The translations under genes and the position numbers were made by a program. Under the pieces are notes generated by a model, which was not told where the DNA came from, did no database searches, and worked only from the letters and a program-made list of their open reading frames with translations. A stretch of DNA of 64,000 bases from Pseudomonas fluorescens NCIMB 11764 (GTDB taxonomy: Bacteria; Pseudomonadota; Gammaproteobacteria; Pseudomonadales; Pseudomonadaceae), in the NCBI RefSeq assembly GCF_000293885.2, contig NZ_CP010945.1, positions 6,096,001-6,160,000 on the forward strand. Reading direction: 5' to 3'. Shown here piece after piece: positions 27,862-36,378 of this stretch. Each line of letters starts with the position of its first letter. Positions within the stretch are counted from its first letter, which is position 1.

Positions 27862-28233
27862 GTGAGTAATCCCAAGTTCGAAGACAAATTGCGCATCCTG
27901 TTGGTGGAAGATCATCCCTTCCAACTAAGGGCGACTCAGTACCTGCTTGAAAGTTATGGTTTCACCCAACTGACGACCTCCGACAGTGCCCAAGATGCCT
28001 TGCAGCAAATGCTGGCGGCGGTGCGACCATTTGACATCCTGTTATGCGACCAATGTTTACCCGATCTTCCCGGGCTGGATCTGGTCAGATTCGCCAGTCA
28101 TCGCGGGATGATAAAACAGGCAATACTATTAAGCAGCCTGACGCGCACAGAACTTGATGGACTTGAAAAAACCGCCAATGCACACGGACTGCCTCTACTT
28201 GGCTACTTGATAAAACCATTGAAACAATTCTAA
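27862..28233 (+). CDS. Stand-alone receiver-domain protein
   Basis: The 123-residue product is a receiver domain only: LLVEDHPFQLRATQYLLE at the start, LLCDQCLPDLPGLD around the phospho-acceptor Asp, and GYLIKPLKQF at the end with the conserved Lys. The beginning resembles RocR, the EAL-domain regulator of the Roc system, but no EAL domain follows. GTG start with a GAGAGAAAG purine stretch upstream. It lies next to a RocA-like gene, so a role in the same phosphorelay is plausible. Confidence 0.75.
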   Translation: MSNPKFEDKLRILLVEDHPFQLRATQYLLESYGFTQLTTSDSAQDALQQMLAAVRPFDILLCDQCLPDLPGLDLVRFASHRGMIKQAILLSSLTRTELDGLEKTANAHGLPLLGYLIKPLKQF

Positions 28234-28401
28234 TTCAGAAACCTGTTGAGTTCAATTCAATTATAAAAAATGAATTTCGACACGATCCAGCCAGGCACTA
28301 CTTGTAACTTACGCTTAAAAACCTTGAAATACCGCCCCCAACAACTCTGCCCGTCCTCATGCGAAACCTAGTTGATTCGTAGCCCCTTTCCTGTTCGTTT
28401 G

Positions 28402-28415
28402 TAGGACTATTCCTA
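28402..28415. promoter_or_regulatory. RcsAB/BvgA-like inverted box upstream of the RocA-like gene
   Basis: TAGGACTATTCCTA, with arms TAGGA and TCCTA, resembles the RcsAB box and BvgA heptads. It lies 90 bases before the regulator start, so autoregulation by a BvgA-type protein is possible. Confidence 0.4.
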
Positions 28416-28505
28416 TATTGCTGCTTGAGGTCCGTCAGTTCATGCGTCCCATCAACTATCTGAGCTAAGGTGCGCGCTTTATCTGAGCTCGCATGGGATT
28501 TGATT

Positions 28506-28844
28506 ATGAACTCCGTTTTTATTGTCGACGATCACCCTGTTATCCGCCTTGCCGTCCGAATGTTACTGGAGCACGAAGGTTACAAAGTTGTCGGCGAATC
28601 CGATAATGGGGTCGATGCCATGCAGATGGTGCGTGAATGCATGCCAGACCTGGTCATTCTCGATATCAGCATTCCAAAACTGGATGGCCTTGAAGTTCTC
28701 GCGCGTTTCAACGCAATGAGTACACCGCTGAAAACACTGGTATTGACTGCGCAGTGCCCGACACTGTTCGGTATTCGCTGCATGCAATCCGGCGCATCAG
28801 GTTATGTCTGCAAACAGGAGGCGGTCATTTTCAAGATAAATTAA
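28506..28844 (+). pseudogene. RocA/BvgA-like response regulator truncated after the receiver domain
   Basis: The 112-residue open frame begins MNSVFIVDDHPVIRLAVRML and is a receiver domain with the D pair, VILDISIPKLDGLE and GASGYVCKQEA. Family members continue for another 100 residues with a LuxR-type helix-turn-helix. Here the frame leaves the homology after KQEA and ends VIFKIN-stop. The following DNA is AT-rich and non-coding, and no sensor kinase follows. By position (after dgt) it corresponds to RocA2 (PA3045 as I recall it). The truncation point is the probable left edge of the accessory region. Confidence 0.75.
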
Positions 28845-29223
28845 AATTTTTCAGGAATATTGAATTGTAAACATCTCGCATCGAGCCAACCCACCGTCCG
28901 TTTGGCGGAGCTCCATTTACCGGTTTGCGCGTTGGATGGCTCGTTGGCTGGCCCTCGCACCAACACTACCTATCCTCACCCTATGATCCCCCCGTGCAAA
29001 CCAGTATAGCTCTCTGCATCCACCAAATGTTTTCAGCCGTTCACTTCAGGTCAAGGTGGCTAGGGGTGCAGGTAAAATCCGTTGTAAATGGCTGGTTAGG
29101 TCCATTGCAAATGAGTGGTCAAGTCAGTGCAATTTCCCAGGTGTGAGCGGATGTGGAGAAGTGACTCCAGCCAGCGCCGAGTTAAGCTAGTCTTCCGAAA
29201 CCAGTTACTCAAGGACGCCCCCC
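28845..29223. other. Gene-free stretch at the island border
   Basis: No frame here has both a start signal and recognisable sequence. It holds the first cluster of IS21-like repeat units (29082-29137). The sequence is unlike the high-GC genes to the left. Confidence 0.45.
29082..29137. repeat. Tandem ~23-bp repeat units, IS21-like end (left)
   Basis: TTGTAAATGGCTGGTTAGGT at 29082 and TTGCAAATGAGTGGTCAAGT at 29105 are related units 23 bases apart; a third partial unit, TGCAATTTCC, begins at 29128. Similar units occur in inverted orientation at 29513-29560 and 29842-29912. Multiple terminal repeats of this size are typical of IS21-family ends. No istA/istB remains in between. Confidence 0.45.
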
Positions 29224-29421
29224 ATGCTAGATAACCCTGAAGCTCTCACACTCCTCCTGCACAACCAGCACGCGATATGTGCGGCCATTGAAGAGGTAAC
29301 CAAGTGGCTCTCTGAGAACGGAGTGGGGAGTGTCGCAGCTAACGCGATGGGGGCGATGGATACGCTGGACAAGAATGCACAAGCGATCACCGATGCAATT
29401 ATGCGGTTACGCCATTCATAG
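29224..29421 (+). CDS. Small hypothetical protein enclosed by IS21-like repeats
   Basis: The 65-residue acidic, helical product (MLDNPEALTLLLHNQHAICAAIEEV...) has AAGGA about ten bases upstream of its ATG. No domain is recognised. It is the only plausible gene between truncated RocA and the cupin gene, and sits between oppositely oriented repeat clusters, which suggests a passenger on a degenerate mobile element. Confidence 0.5.
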   Translation: MLDNPEALTLLLHNQHAICAAIEEVTKWLSENGVGSVAANAMGAMDTLDKNAQAITDAIMRLRHS

Positions 29422-29512
29422 GCATCATCTAATGCCTAATGCTCCTCTTTCATGAACGAGTCTCGATTTAATGCGAGAAAATGGTTTTTTGGAGAGTAGA
29501 GAATTGCATTCC

Positions 29513-29560
29513 ACTTGCGTCCCCACTTGCATTGCCACTGACTAGCCAATTGCATTCGAA
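29513..29560. repeat. Inverted IS21-like repeat units (middle cluster)
   Basis: Read on the minus strand this contains TGCAATTGGCTAGTCAGTGG and AATGCAAGTGGGGACGC, which match the consensus TGCAAnTGGnTGGTCAG of the left cluster with several changes. Confidence 0.4.
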
Positions 29561-29841
29561 CTGAGCAACAGGCGCCATCGTGACGACCGACACAGAACGC
29601 CCCAATGCAGACCCTCGTCTGCCCATCAATTTTGGAGGCTTACTGTTATCGAACCTTAGCTGAAGGCATTCGATACTCCTGAAGGTTTCCATAAGTGCCA
29701 CTATAAACTTTTGGTTTGCATAACCCCATCGCAATTACTGCCTGCCTACCTTCAGTGGTCATTAGAAAGTAAAATGAAGTCATTAGATTGTGGAATGGTA
29801 TATGTGCGAAATTTCGCTTCAATCGGACTTATTTTTTTTCG

Positions 29842-29912
29842 AACTGACCAGCCACTTGCAATACATCTGACTTTCGAATTCATCAATTTCGACCAGCACT
29901 TGAAAGTTTGAA
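29842..29912. repeat. Inverted IS21-like repeat units (right cluster)
   Basis: On the minus strand this reads TTGCAAGTGGCTGGTCAGTT preceded by TTTCAAGTGCTGGTCGAAAT, two units about 40 bases apart. The first is the closest match to the left-hand unit at 29082, in inverted orientation, as expected for the opposite end of an element. Confidence 0.42.
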
Positions 29913-30265
29913 GTCTCGCTCCATACGAGCGAAATATGCCAGGTCACCTTCAGTTTCTCTTGGCGCGACAACGCTCCCATCCCGAATAGGAAACCCTACT
30001 TCGTCACGAAATCAGTAATTTAGAACCATCACTGCGAAAATGGTGTGCGCGGCTGTTACGAAAACTCCGAACTCCAATGCACGTTTTCCTTGAACAAGGT
30101 CGGCGTGATGGGTATTACGCGGTAGCCAACCTTCAGGCTACAACTAGGCGGTTTTGGGTCTGATAGAGGCCCGTAACAGTACTCGGCATTTGCTACTGGA
30201 CGATCATTGGATAGAAACCCACTGCTGCAAATGATCCATATGCTGCTTGATTGCGCGGCGCCCTC

Positions 30266-30496
30266 CTAGAGCACCATCGTGAACTTCGCCGCCGCCGCGG
30301 GGCCCGAGATCGCAAGAGTGATTTTGCTCAACGCAATTGCACCGCTCCCTGTTTCGCGTTCAACACGTACTGCGCCATCAGTTTTGACCTGAAACCAAAA
30401 CTCCGCGCCTTCAAGCTGTGACGAGCGTTCACACTTACTGTGAAATTTGACGTCTTTTTCCGCCTGTGTTACTGCCTTACTCTTTGGTTCAAGCCC
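30266..30496 (-). pseudogene. C-terminal remnant of an unknown gene
   Basis: An uninterrupted 76-codon minus-strand frame reads coherently (for example EGAEFWFQVKTDGAVRVERE and SKITLAISGPAAAAKFTMVL before TAG) but has no usable start codon and meets a TGA at its 5' side. The composition looks like real protein. I infer the 3' end of a gene whose 5' part was lost when the cupin locus was joined. The family is not recognised. Confidence 0.4.
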
Positions 30497-30544
30497 TCAG
30501 GACACCACTAGGGCCCCACTAACCTAGATGTGGAAACCATAAAA

Positions 30545-31081
30545 ATGAGCACTGCACCGAAGCCTGATGAACTCGCGATCCCCTATCAACTGCCTCAGGT
30601 TCCATTCATGTCGCCAGACATGGTGCACCCAGGCGTCCTGACAAACTGGCTGGAAGACGACAAGCTGTGGGTACCTGTCACCGGCTCCGTCTCCTTCAAG
30701 CCATTGCTGCTGAGCGTCACTGGCGGTTATTACATCAACCTGCTCCGCGTACGCCAGGCCGGTGTGTTGTCCCGCCATCGCCACACCGGCGGCGTTCATG
30801 CCATCGTGCTCAAGGGCCGCTGGTATTACCTGGAGCATGATTGGGTCGCATCCGAAGGCTCCTTTGCGTATGAGCCTCCAGGCGAAACCCATACCCTTTT
30901 CGTTCCAGAAGACGTTGAAGAAATGATCACCTGGTTCCACGTCCAAGGCGGATACACCTACGTCGATCCACAAGGCGTGGCGGTCGGCTACGAAGACGTT
31001 TTCACCAAGCTTGAAGCAGCCCGCAAGCACTACAAAGAGCTGGGTCTACCTGACGACTACATCGAGCAATTTATTCGCTGA
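30545..31081 (+). CDS. Cupin protein, 2,4'-dihydroxyacetophenone dioxygenase-like
   Basis: The 178-residue protein resembles 2,4'-dihydroxyacetophenone dioxygenase, a cupin iron enzyme that cleaves a C-C bond between two carbonyl carbons. The first metal-binding cupin motif is in SRHRHTGGVHAIVLKG (about 75-90) and the second in YEPPGETHTLFVP (about 108-120). An in-frame GTG at 30530 would add five residues. It is monocistronic: a strong terminator follows, and then a LysR gene. The substrate in vivo is unknown. Confidence 0.75.
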   Translation: MSTAPKPDELAIPYQLPQVPFMSPDMVHPGVLTNWLEDDKLWVPVTGSVSFKPLLLSVTGGYYINLLRVRQAGVLSRHRHTGGVHAIVLKGRWYYLEHDWVASEGSFAYEPPGETHTLFVPEDVEEMITWFHVQGGYTYVDPQGVAVGYEDVFTKLEAARKHYKELGLPDDYIEQFIR

Positions 31082-31100
31082 TCAGCGATTTGTAGATCAA

Positions 31101-31121
31101 AAGCGCGCCTATGGCGCGCTT
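31101..31121. terminator. Terminator after the cupin gene
   Basis: AAGCGCGCC and GGCGCGCTT form a perfect 9-bp stem with loop TAT, followed by GTTGTTT. Confidence 0.85.
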
Positions 31122-31184
31122 GTTGTTTCAGCCCCAGAAAAGTGGCACGCTAATTTTCGAAAAGCCCGCCGACAAGGTAGATCA

Positions 31185-32087
31185 ATGGATAATTACTCGC
31201 AGATGTTGGCCTTCATCTGGGCCACTGAGCACGGAAATTTTTCTGCGGCGGCGCGCTCAAATGGACTGACCCCCTCAGCCATTAGCAAGCTCATCACTCG
31301 CCTTGAGGATCGGCTGCAAACTCGCCTGTTTCAGCGAGGCACCCGCAATCTCACACTCACTGAAGAAGGTGCTGCTTACCTGGTCAGCGCGCGGGAAGTG
31401 GTCAACGCCATGGCAGAGGCAGACTCCCTGGCTGAAGCGTTCCCTACGCGTGTTAGCGGAACTCTGCGCATCCATACGATGACAACCTTCGCTAAGCATC
31501 AAATTTTGCCCTGGCTATCAGAGTTCCTTGCCACATACCCTGCCCTGAGCGTCGACATTCAAGTTGGCCCCCAATACATCGACCAATTTGAACAGGGTCT
31601 TGATATAGCCATCCACAGCGGTGTCTTACCCGACTCATCACGGATTGCCAGAAAGGTGGGGGAAAGTGCTTGGGTCATCTGTGCCTCGCCGGAATATATC
31701 GAGCGTTGCGGTAGACCCAATCACCCACAAGACCTTGTGAACCATGACTGCTTTAACTTCAGTTTCAAAAGCGCATGGAATAACTGGGAGTTCGAAATCG
31801 ACCACCACAAAACCTTAATCCCTGTCAGCGCTAAAGCGTCTTTTGCTCAGGGTGACCTGCTGCGTCAGATGGCACTATCGGGTGCAGGTATCGTGAAGCT
31901 TGCGCAATTTCATATCGGGGCAGATATCCGAAAAGGGCGACTGATCCCCTTGCTTGAGGAGTACGCCCTGGATGAAAAGGAACCCATTTACATGGTGTAC
32001 TCAAACCGCAAGCACCTCAGTCCGAGGATCAGGGTTTTTCGAGATTTCCTTGAGAGCAAAATTGCTGAGCAACCTTGGGCCACATAG
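31185..32087 (+). CDS. LysR-family transcriptional regulator
   Basis: The 300-residue protein has the LysR N-terminal helix-turn-helix (FIWATEHGNFSAAARSNGLTPSAISKLITRLEDRL, about 9-43) and a substrate-binding effector domain. The ATG at 31185 with AAGG upstream gives a typical N-terminus; the frame is open back to 31011 without homology. It follows the cupin gene and is convergent with the large FAD dehydrogenase, so its target is not fixed by position. Confidence 0.85.
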   Translation: MDNYSQMLAFIWATEHGNFSAAARSNGLTPSAISKLITRLEDRLQTRLFQRGTRNLTLTEEGAAYLVSAREVVNAMAEADSLAEAFPTRVSGTLRIHTMTTFAKHQILPWLSEFLATYPALSVDIQVGPQYIDQFEQGLDIAIHSGVLPDSSRIARKVGESAWVICASPEYIERCGRPNHPQDLVNHDCFNFSFKSAWNNWEFEIDHHKTLIPVSAKASFAQGDLLRQMALSGAGIVKLAQFHIGADIRKGRLIPLLEEYALDEKEPIYMVYSNRKHLSPRIRVFRDFLESKIAEQPWAT

Positions 32088-32195
32088 GCATAGCCTAGAA
32101 ACAGCGCGCCCCATTTACCATGCAGCCTCACTCGAAAACGCGAGGCGTTTGAACCGCCCCAAGCCACGGTGGGGTAATCAGCGAGGTGACAATTA

Positions 32196-35100
32196 TTACC
32201 CGACGATACCCCGAACGACCGCTAATAAAGCCTGTAGAGGATGCAAAATCGTCGCGCCATGCTTGCGTTTAACCTGGCTTCGGCATGAATAGCCATCCGC
32301 CAATAGGCGCCCTGATTGATTGAATTTTTCCACCAGCGGCCCCCAAGACTGACTGTAAATAACGTCTGAAGTCTTAGCGTTTTGCGTCTCATGTCCATAC
32401 GTGCCTGACATGCCACAGCAACCAATTGCTTGTACCTGTAGCTTCAACCCCACTCGCGCATAAATTTGTTGCCAAAGGCCGATGCTGCCGGGCTCATTAG
32501 TTTTCTCGGTGCAGTGAGGAAGGAAGTAGTAGGGGTCTGTGTCCTTGATCGCATTCGATGACGGGAGCACATCCGCAAGCCACTCCTGCGGCAACAAGAC
32601 GGTTGGAATCTGGTCGCTGCCAAGCGTCTTGGCGTACTCTTGCCGATACACCAAACTCATAGCGGGATCCAGGCCAACTAACGGAACCTGATATTGGTGA
32701 AGCTTGTTCAGCGATTTGGCATTGAAATGCGCGGCTTTTTCAAATGCCTTGAGGAAACCCTGAACCTGCAGAGGTTTACCGTTCGGAGAGAACGGAGCTA
32801 TGTACACCTGGAACCCGAGCCTTGAGATCAGCTCAACCCAGTCGGCAAGCACATGCGTTTCGAAGTAACGCGTAAAAGCATCCTGGACGATAATCACACT
32901 ACGCTTACGCTCCCCCTCCTCCAATGCAGCCAAACGCTCCGGGGTTGCCATCTGCACCTTCCAGCGACGGCGTACTTCATTAAAGTCCATCAAGCTGAGC
33001 AATGGGCTATCGACCATTCCGGCGACGTGCTCAAGAAGGACGCGTACAGGACGGGCGCCCATGATGTAGTTGTATAAACGCGGCACGCGCGCAATGTAGG
33101 GAATGGTGTACTCAAGCGAGCCGATGAGATAGTCCTTCAAGGGGCGCAGATACCGGCTGTGATACAGCTCCAGGAACCGCGATCGGAACTCCGGCACATT
33201 GACCTTCACAGGACACTGACCAGCACAAGATTTACAGGCGAGACACCCCGCCATGGCCTCATAAACCTCATGGGAAAAATCCTGTTGTCCCAACTTTTGC
33301 GCGACTGTATTCGCAGCTCGTGTGGCAATACTAAATACGTTGGAAGTCGAGCGCAGCCGATCGCTAGTGGCCAATACATCGATGTCTTGTTGGCCCTGCA
33401 ATCTCAACCATTCACGGATGAGCGAAGCGCGACCTTTGGGTGAATGGACTCGGCTACGAGTGCCTTTCCAGGAAGGACACATAGCGTCATCAGGATCGAA
33501 GTTGTAGCAGGCACCATTGCCGTTGCAGTGGACGGCAGTGTCATAGCTTTTCCAAACCCGCTCATCAATTGTCCGATCTAGCTCGCCCCGCAACTTGACC
33601 TCGTCAACGCGCGTCAATCGAGCGCTAGGCACAGTCTTCGGCGTGGCGATTTTGCCGGGGTTGAGTTGGTTGTGTGGATCAAAAGCAGCCTTGAGCTCCT
33701 GCAATGCTGGATAAAGCTTCCCGAAATAATCGGGCACATACTGGGATCTCAACCCCTTTCCATGCTCACCCCACAACAAGCCGCCATGCTTTTGCGTCAA
33801 CACCGCCACGGCATCGGAAATCGGCTGAATCAGAGCAGCCTGAATTGGGTCTTTCATGTCCAGGATCGGACGCACATGGAGGACTCCCGCATCGACGTGC
33901 CCGAACATTCCGTACTCTAAGTCATAGCTGTCCAGAAGCGCTCGAAACTCCAGGATGAAGTCAGCCAAATTCTCAGGCGGAACGGCGGTGTCTTCGACAA
34001 AGGGTTGTGGCCGGGCCTCTCCTTTGACGTTGCCGAGCAGCCCTACTGCTCGCTTACGCATCGCATAAACGCGTTTGAGAGCGTCCGCACCTATTGCAAG
34101 CGTGTGACCCAATCGCAAGACGCTGGTATCACGCTGCAGGTGCAAAACAAACTCATGAACACTCTGCTGAACGGCCTCTTCATCGTCGCCGCTAAATTCA
34201 ACAAGATTGATTCCGAGTGTCGGTGCACCTGGGTCTTCCGGGAAGTATTCTGCGACGCCGTGCCAAACTATGTCCTTCATGGCCAACATGAGCACTTTGG
34301 AATCGACAGTCTCGATGGACAACGGCTTCAACAGCATCAACGCCTTGGCGTCCCTCAGAGCATCCATGAACCCTGCATAACGCACATTCACCAGGATCGA
34401 ATACTTGGGGATTGGTAACACGTTGAGCTTGGCTTCAACGATGAACCCAAGGGAGCCTTCGGAGCCACACAAAACGCTGTTGAGATTGAATCGATCATTT
34501 GGCTCTTGCAGGTGAGCCAGGTCATAGCCTGTCAAGCAACGATTCAGTTTCGGAAACGTACTCTGGATCAGATCAGCATGATTGCGCGCGATGTCCGTGG
34601 CACATCGGTAGACCTCACCTACCCGATCTGTGCGACCTGTTTCCGCCCACCAACAATCGCGTTCCAAAACCGAACTGTTGAGTCGATCCCCACCCAGCAA
34701 AACGGTAGAAAGTTCCAAGACATGGTCACGGGTTTTGCCATACGTACAGCTTCCCTGACCACTCGCGTCGGTATTAATCATTCCGCCGATGGTGGCGCGG
34801 TTTGATGTGGATAGTTCGGGCGCGAAAAATAATCCATGTGGTTTCAATGCAGTGTTGAGCTGATCCTTAACCACACCGCTCTGCACGCGAACCCAACGCT
34901 CCTCGACATTGATCTCAAGAATACTGTTCATATGGCGAGACAGATCGACAACAACCCCCTCTGTTAGTGATTGGCCGTTGGTACCGGTTCCACCTCCACG
35001 GGGTGTGAGCACAACAGATCTAAACTCGGGACGGGCCACCAGGCGTGCCAAGGTCTCGACATCTCGAGCATGCCGTGGAAACACCGCCGCTTCTGGTAGG

Positions 35101-35249
35101 CGCTGATAGATTGAGTTGTCGGTTGCCAACACCGTCCTATCGCCATAACTACGCGCGATTTCGCCCTGAAAGCCCTCTTCCTCAAGCCGACTTAAAAATT
35201 CTTCGTAGGATACGTTTTGGACATCAGGGGGAGACAGCCGAGCAATCAT
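32196..35249 (-). CDS. FAD-linked oxidase / Fe-S dehydrogenase, YdiJ-type D-2-hydroxyglutarate dehydrogenase family
   Basis: The 1017-residue protein fuses an N-terminal FAD-binding PCMH domain (about 40-260, with TPRGGGTGTNGQSLTEGVVVD), an FAD-oxidase C-terminal domain (to about 540), an Fe-S region (CLACKSCAGQCPVKVN, about 666-681), and a C-terminal cysteine-rich CCG-type part (IGCCGMSGTYGHE). This is the architecture and length of YdiJ, which oxidises D-2-hydroxyglutarate. The second Fe-S motif looks incomplete in the FDPDDAMCPSWKGTRSRVHSPKGRA block, as is usual for the family. It could act on another D-2-hydroxy acid. It is divergent from the LysR gene at 35410. Confidence 0.85.
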   Translation of the reverse strand: MIARLSPPDVQNVSYEEFLSRLEEEGFQGEIARSYGDRTVLATDNSIYQRLPEAAVFPRHARDVETLARLVARPEFRSVVLTPRGGGTGTNGQSLTEGVVVDLSRHMNSILEINVEERWVRVQSGVVKDQLNTALKPHGLFFAPELSTSNRATIGGMINTDASGQGSCTYGKTRDHVLELSTVLLGGDRLNSSVLERDCWWAETGRTDRVGEVYRCATDIARNHADLIQSTFPKLNRCLTGYDLAHLQEPNDRFNLNSVLCGSEGSLGFIVEAKLNVLPIPKYSILVNVRYAGFMDALRDAKALMLLKPLSIETVDSKVLMLAMKDIVWHGVAEYFPEDPGAPTLGINLVEFSGDDEEAVQQSVHEFVLHLQRDTSVLRLGHTLAIGADALKRVYAMRKRAVGLLGNVKGEARPQPFVEDTAVPPENLADFILEFRALLDSYDLEYGMFGHVDAGVLHVRPILDMKDPIQAALIQPISDAVAVLTQKHGGLLWGEHGKGLRSQYVPDYFGKLYPALQELKAAFDPHNQLNPGKIATPKTVPSARLTRVDEVKLRGELDRTIDERVWKSYDTAVHCNGNGACYNFDPDDAMCPSWKGTRSRVHSPKGRASLIREWLRLQGQQDIDVLATSDRLRSTSNVFSIATRAANTVAQKLGQQDFSHEVYEAMAGCLACKSCAGQCPVKVNVPEFRSRFLELYHSRYLRPLKDYLIGSLEYTIPYIARVPRLYNYIMGARPVRVLLEHVAGMVDSPLLSLMDFNEVRRRWKVQMATPERLAALEEGERKRSVIIVQDAFTRYFETHVLADWVELISRLGFQVYIAPFSPNGKPLQVQGFLKAFEKAAHFNAKSLNKLHQYQVPLVGLDPAMSLVYRQEYAKTLGSDQIPTVLLPQEWLADVLPSSNAIKDTDPYYFLPHCTEKTNEPGSIGLWQQIYARVGLKLQVQAIGCCGMSGTYGHETQNAKTSDVIYSQSWGPLVEKFNQSGRLLADGYSCRSQVKRKHGATILHPLQALLAVVRGIVG

Positions 35250-35409
35250 GGTGGAGTTCCTACGGGTAATGCAGCTAATCTAAACATTCTCGTTATGTAT
35301 GCTCAGCACCAAGGTGCTAGCAAACCATAAGGGGTTTTACCTTCGATTTTGTCGAGACCCGATGACTCGGACAAACGTAAAACCTGCAGAATTTGCATGA
35401 GCTTTATGA

Positions 35410-36309
35410 ATGAACCCAAGAAGACTGACGCCCTCCATGTCCCTGCTGATTGCCTTCGAAGCAGCCGCTCGGCATTGCAGCTTTACCAAAGCTGCAGACG
35501 AACTGGCATTGACTCAAAGTGCCGTCAGCCGGCAAGTGCAATCCCTGGAAGCCCAGCTTGAGATCGAGCTCTTTCGCCGTGATGGACGGAAGATCGAATT
35601 AACTGCAGCCGGCGCCCTGTACCAACATGAGCTTGCCGCTGCACTGGGTCGAATTCGAAGCGCAACACTGCAGACAATTGCTTACAAGGCTGAGGGTGGG
35701 CCGCTAAACCTCGCTGTACTTCCGACGTTGGGATCAAAGTGGCTCCTCCCCAAAATGCATGAGTTTTATGCACTCCACCCGGGTAACCTGGTGCACATCC
35801 ATTCAAGGATCATTCACGCCGATATCCAGTCCAGCGCGAGCGACATGCAGGCAATCATCTGCGCCGGCAAAGGAGACTGGCCAGGCTACATTTCGCATCT
35901 ATTACTCAAAGAAAAACTGGTCGTTATAGCGAGCCCTACAGCGCTTGCGGATTTTCGCGCCATGTCACCACCGGACGTCGCTGATCAAGTTTTGTTGAAT
36001 GTCGTCTCTCGGCCCAATGCGTGGTCTGATTGGTTTGACCGCAACAACCTCGGCCATAGAAGCATGCGTACCGGCCCAAGTTTCGAGCTCACTGCTCACC
36101 TCATTCAGGCCGTATCAGCGGGCATTGGAATCGGGCTGGTTCCCGACATTCTGGTGCAGGACGAACTCAAATCCGGAGCGCTGGTAGCACTGTTCGACCC
36201 GATGGAAAGCGGTCGCAATTACTACCTTGCGTATGCCACACGTTATCAACATCTGCCCGCGCTAAAGACCTTCAGCACTTGGCTGCTGTCCCTACCATTC
36301 CCGGATTAA
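35410..36309 (+). CDS. LysR-family regulator (GcvA-like)
   Basis: The 299-residue protein begins MNPRRLTPSMSLLIAFEAAARHCSFTKAADELALTQSAVSRQV in register with GcvA-type LysR proteins, then has an effector-binding domain. It is divergent from the YdiJ-like dehydrogenase across a 160-bp gap and convergent with the GMC oxidoreductase operon. By the usual LysR rule it would regulate the divergent gene. Confidence 0.85.
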   Translation: MNPRRLTPSMSLLIAFEAAARHCSFTKAADELALTQSAVSRQVQSLEAQLEIELFRRDGRKIELTAAGALYQHELAAALGRIRSATLQTIAYKAEGGPLNLAVLPTLGSKWLLPKMHEFYALHPGNLVHIHSRIIHADIQSSASDMQAIICAGKGDWPGYISHLLLKEKLVVIASPTALADFRAMSPPDVADQVLLNVVSRPNAWSDWFDRNNLGHRSMRTGPSFELTAHLIQAVSAGIGIGLVPDILVQDELKSGALVALFDPMESGRNYYLAYATRYQHLPALKTFSTWLLSLPFPD

Positions 36310-36328
36310 AGATCCCTGGAGCACAACA

Positions 36329-36367
36329 CCACAGCAATGCTTAGTGTTACTTCAAGCATTGCTGTGG
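36329..36367. terminator. Bidirectional hairpin between LysR and GMC genes
   Basis: Perfect 14-bp arms CCACAGCAATGCTT and AAGCATTGCTGTGG enclose an 11-base loop, between two convergent genes. A T run is lacking. Confidence 0.65.
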
Positions 36368-36378
36368 CGAGCCCATTC

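Larger units (their letters stand above)
29422..30265. other. Decayed, gene-free region
   Basis: The sequence from 29422 to 30265 contains no supported gene. An open frame at 29468-29734 (minus) is mostly made of the repeat units and is not credible. The rest shows no repeat or RNA structure that I can support. Confidence 0.45.

Noticed and set aside
29468..29734. An 88-codon minus frame in the decayed region
   Set aside because: Its C-terminal half is made from the IS21-like repeat units, and it has no ribosome binding site or conserved sequence.
28845..30544. A CRISPR array or tRNA at the island border
   Set aside because: The repeats are few, divergent and in both orientations, without regular spacers, and I see no tRNA-like cloverleaf.
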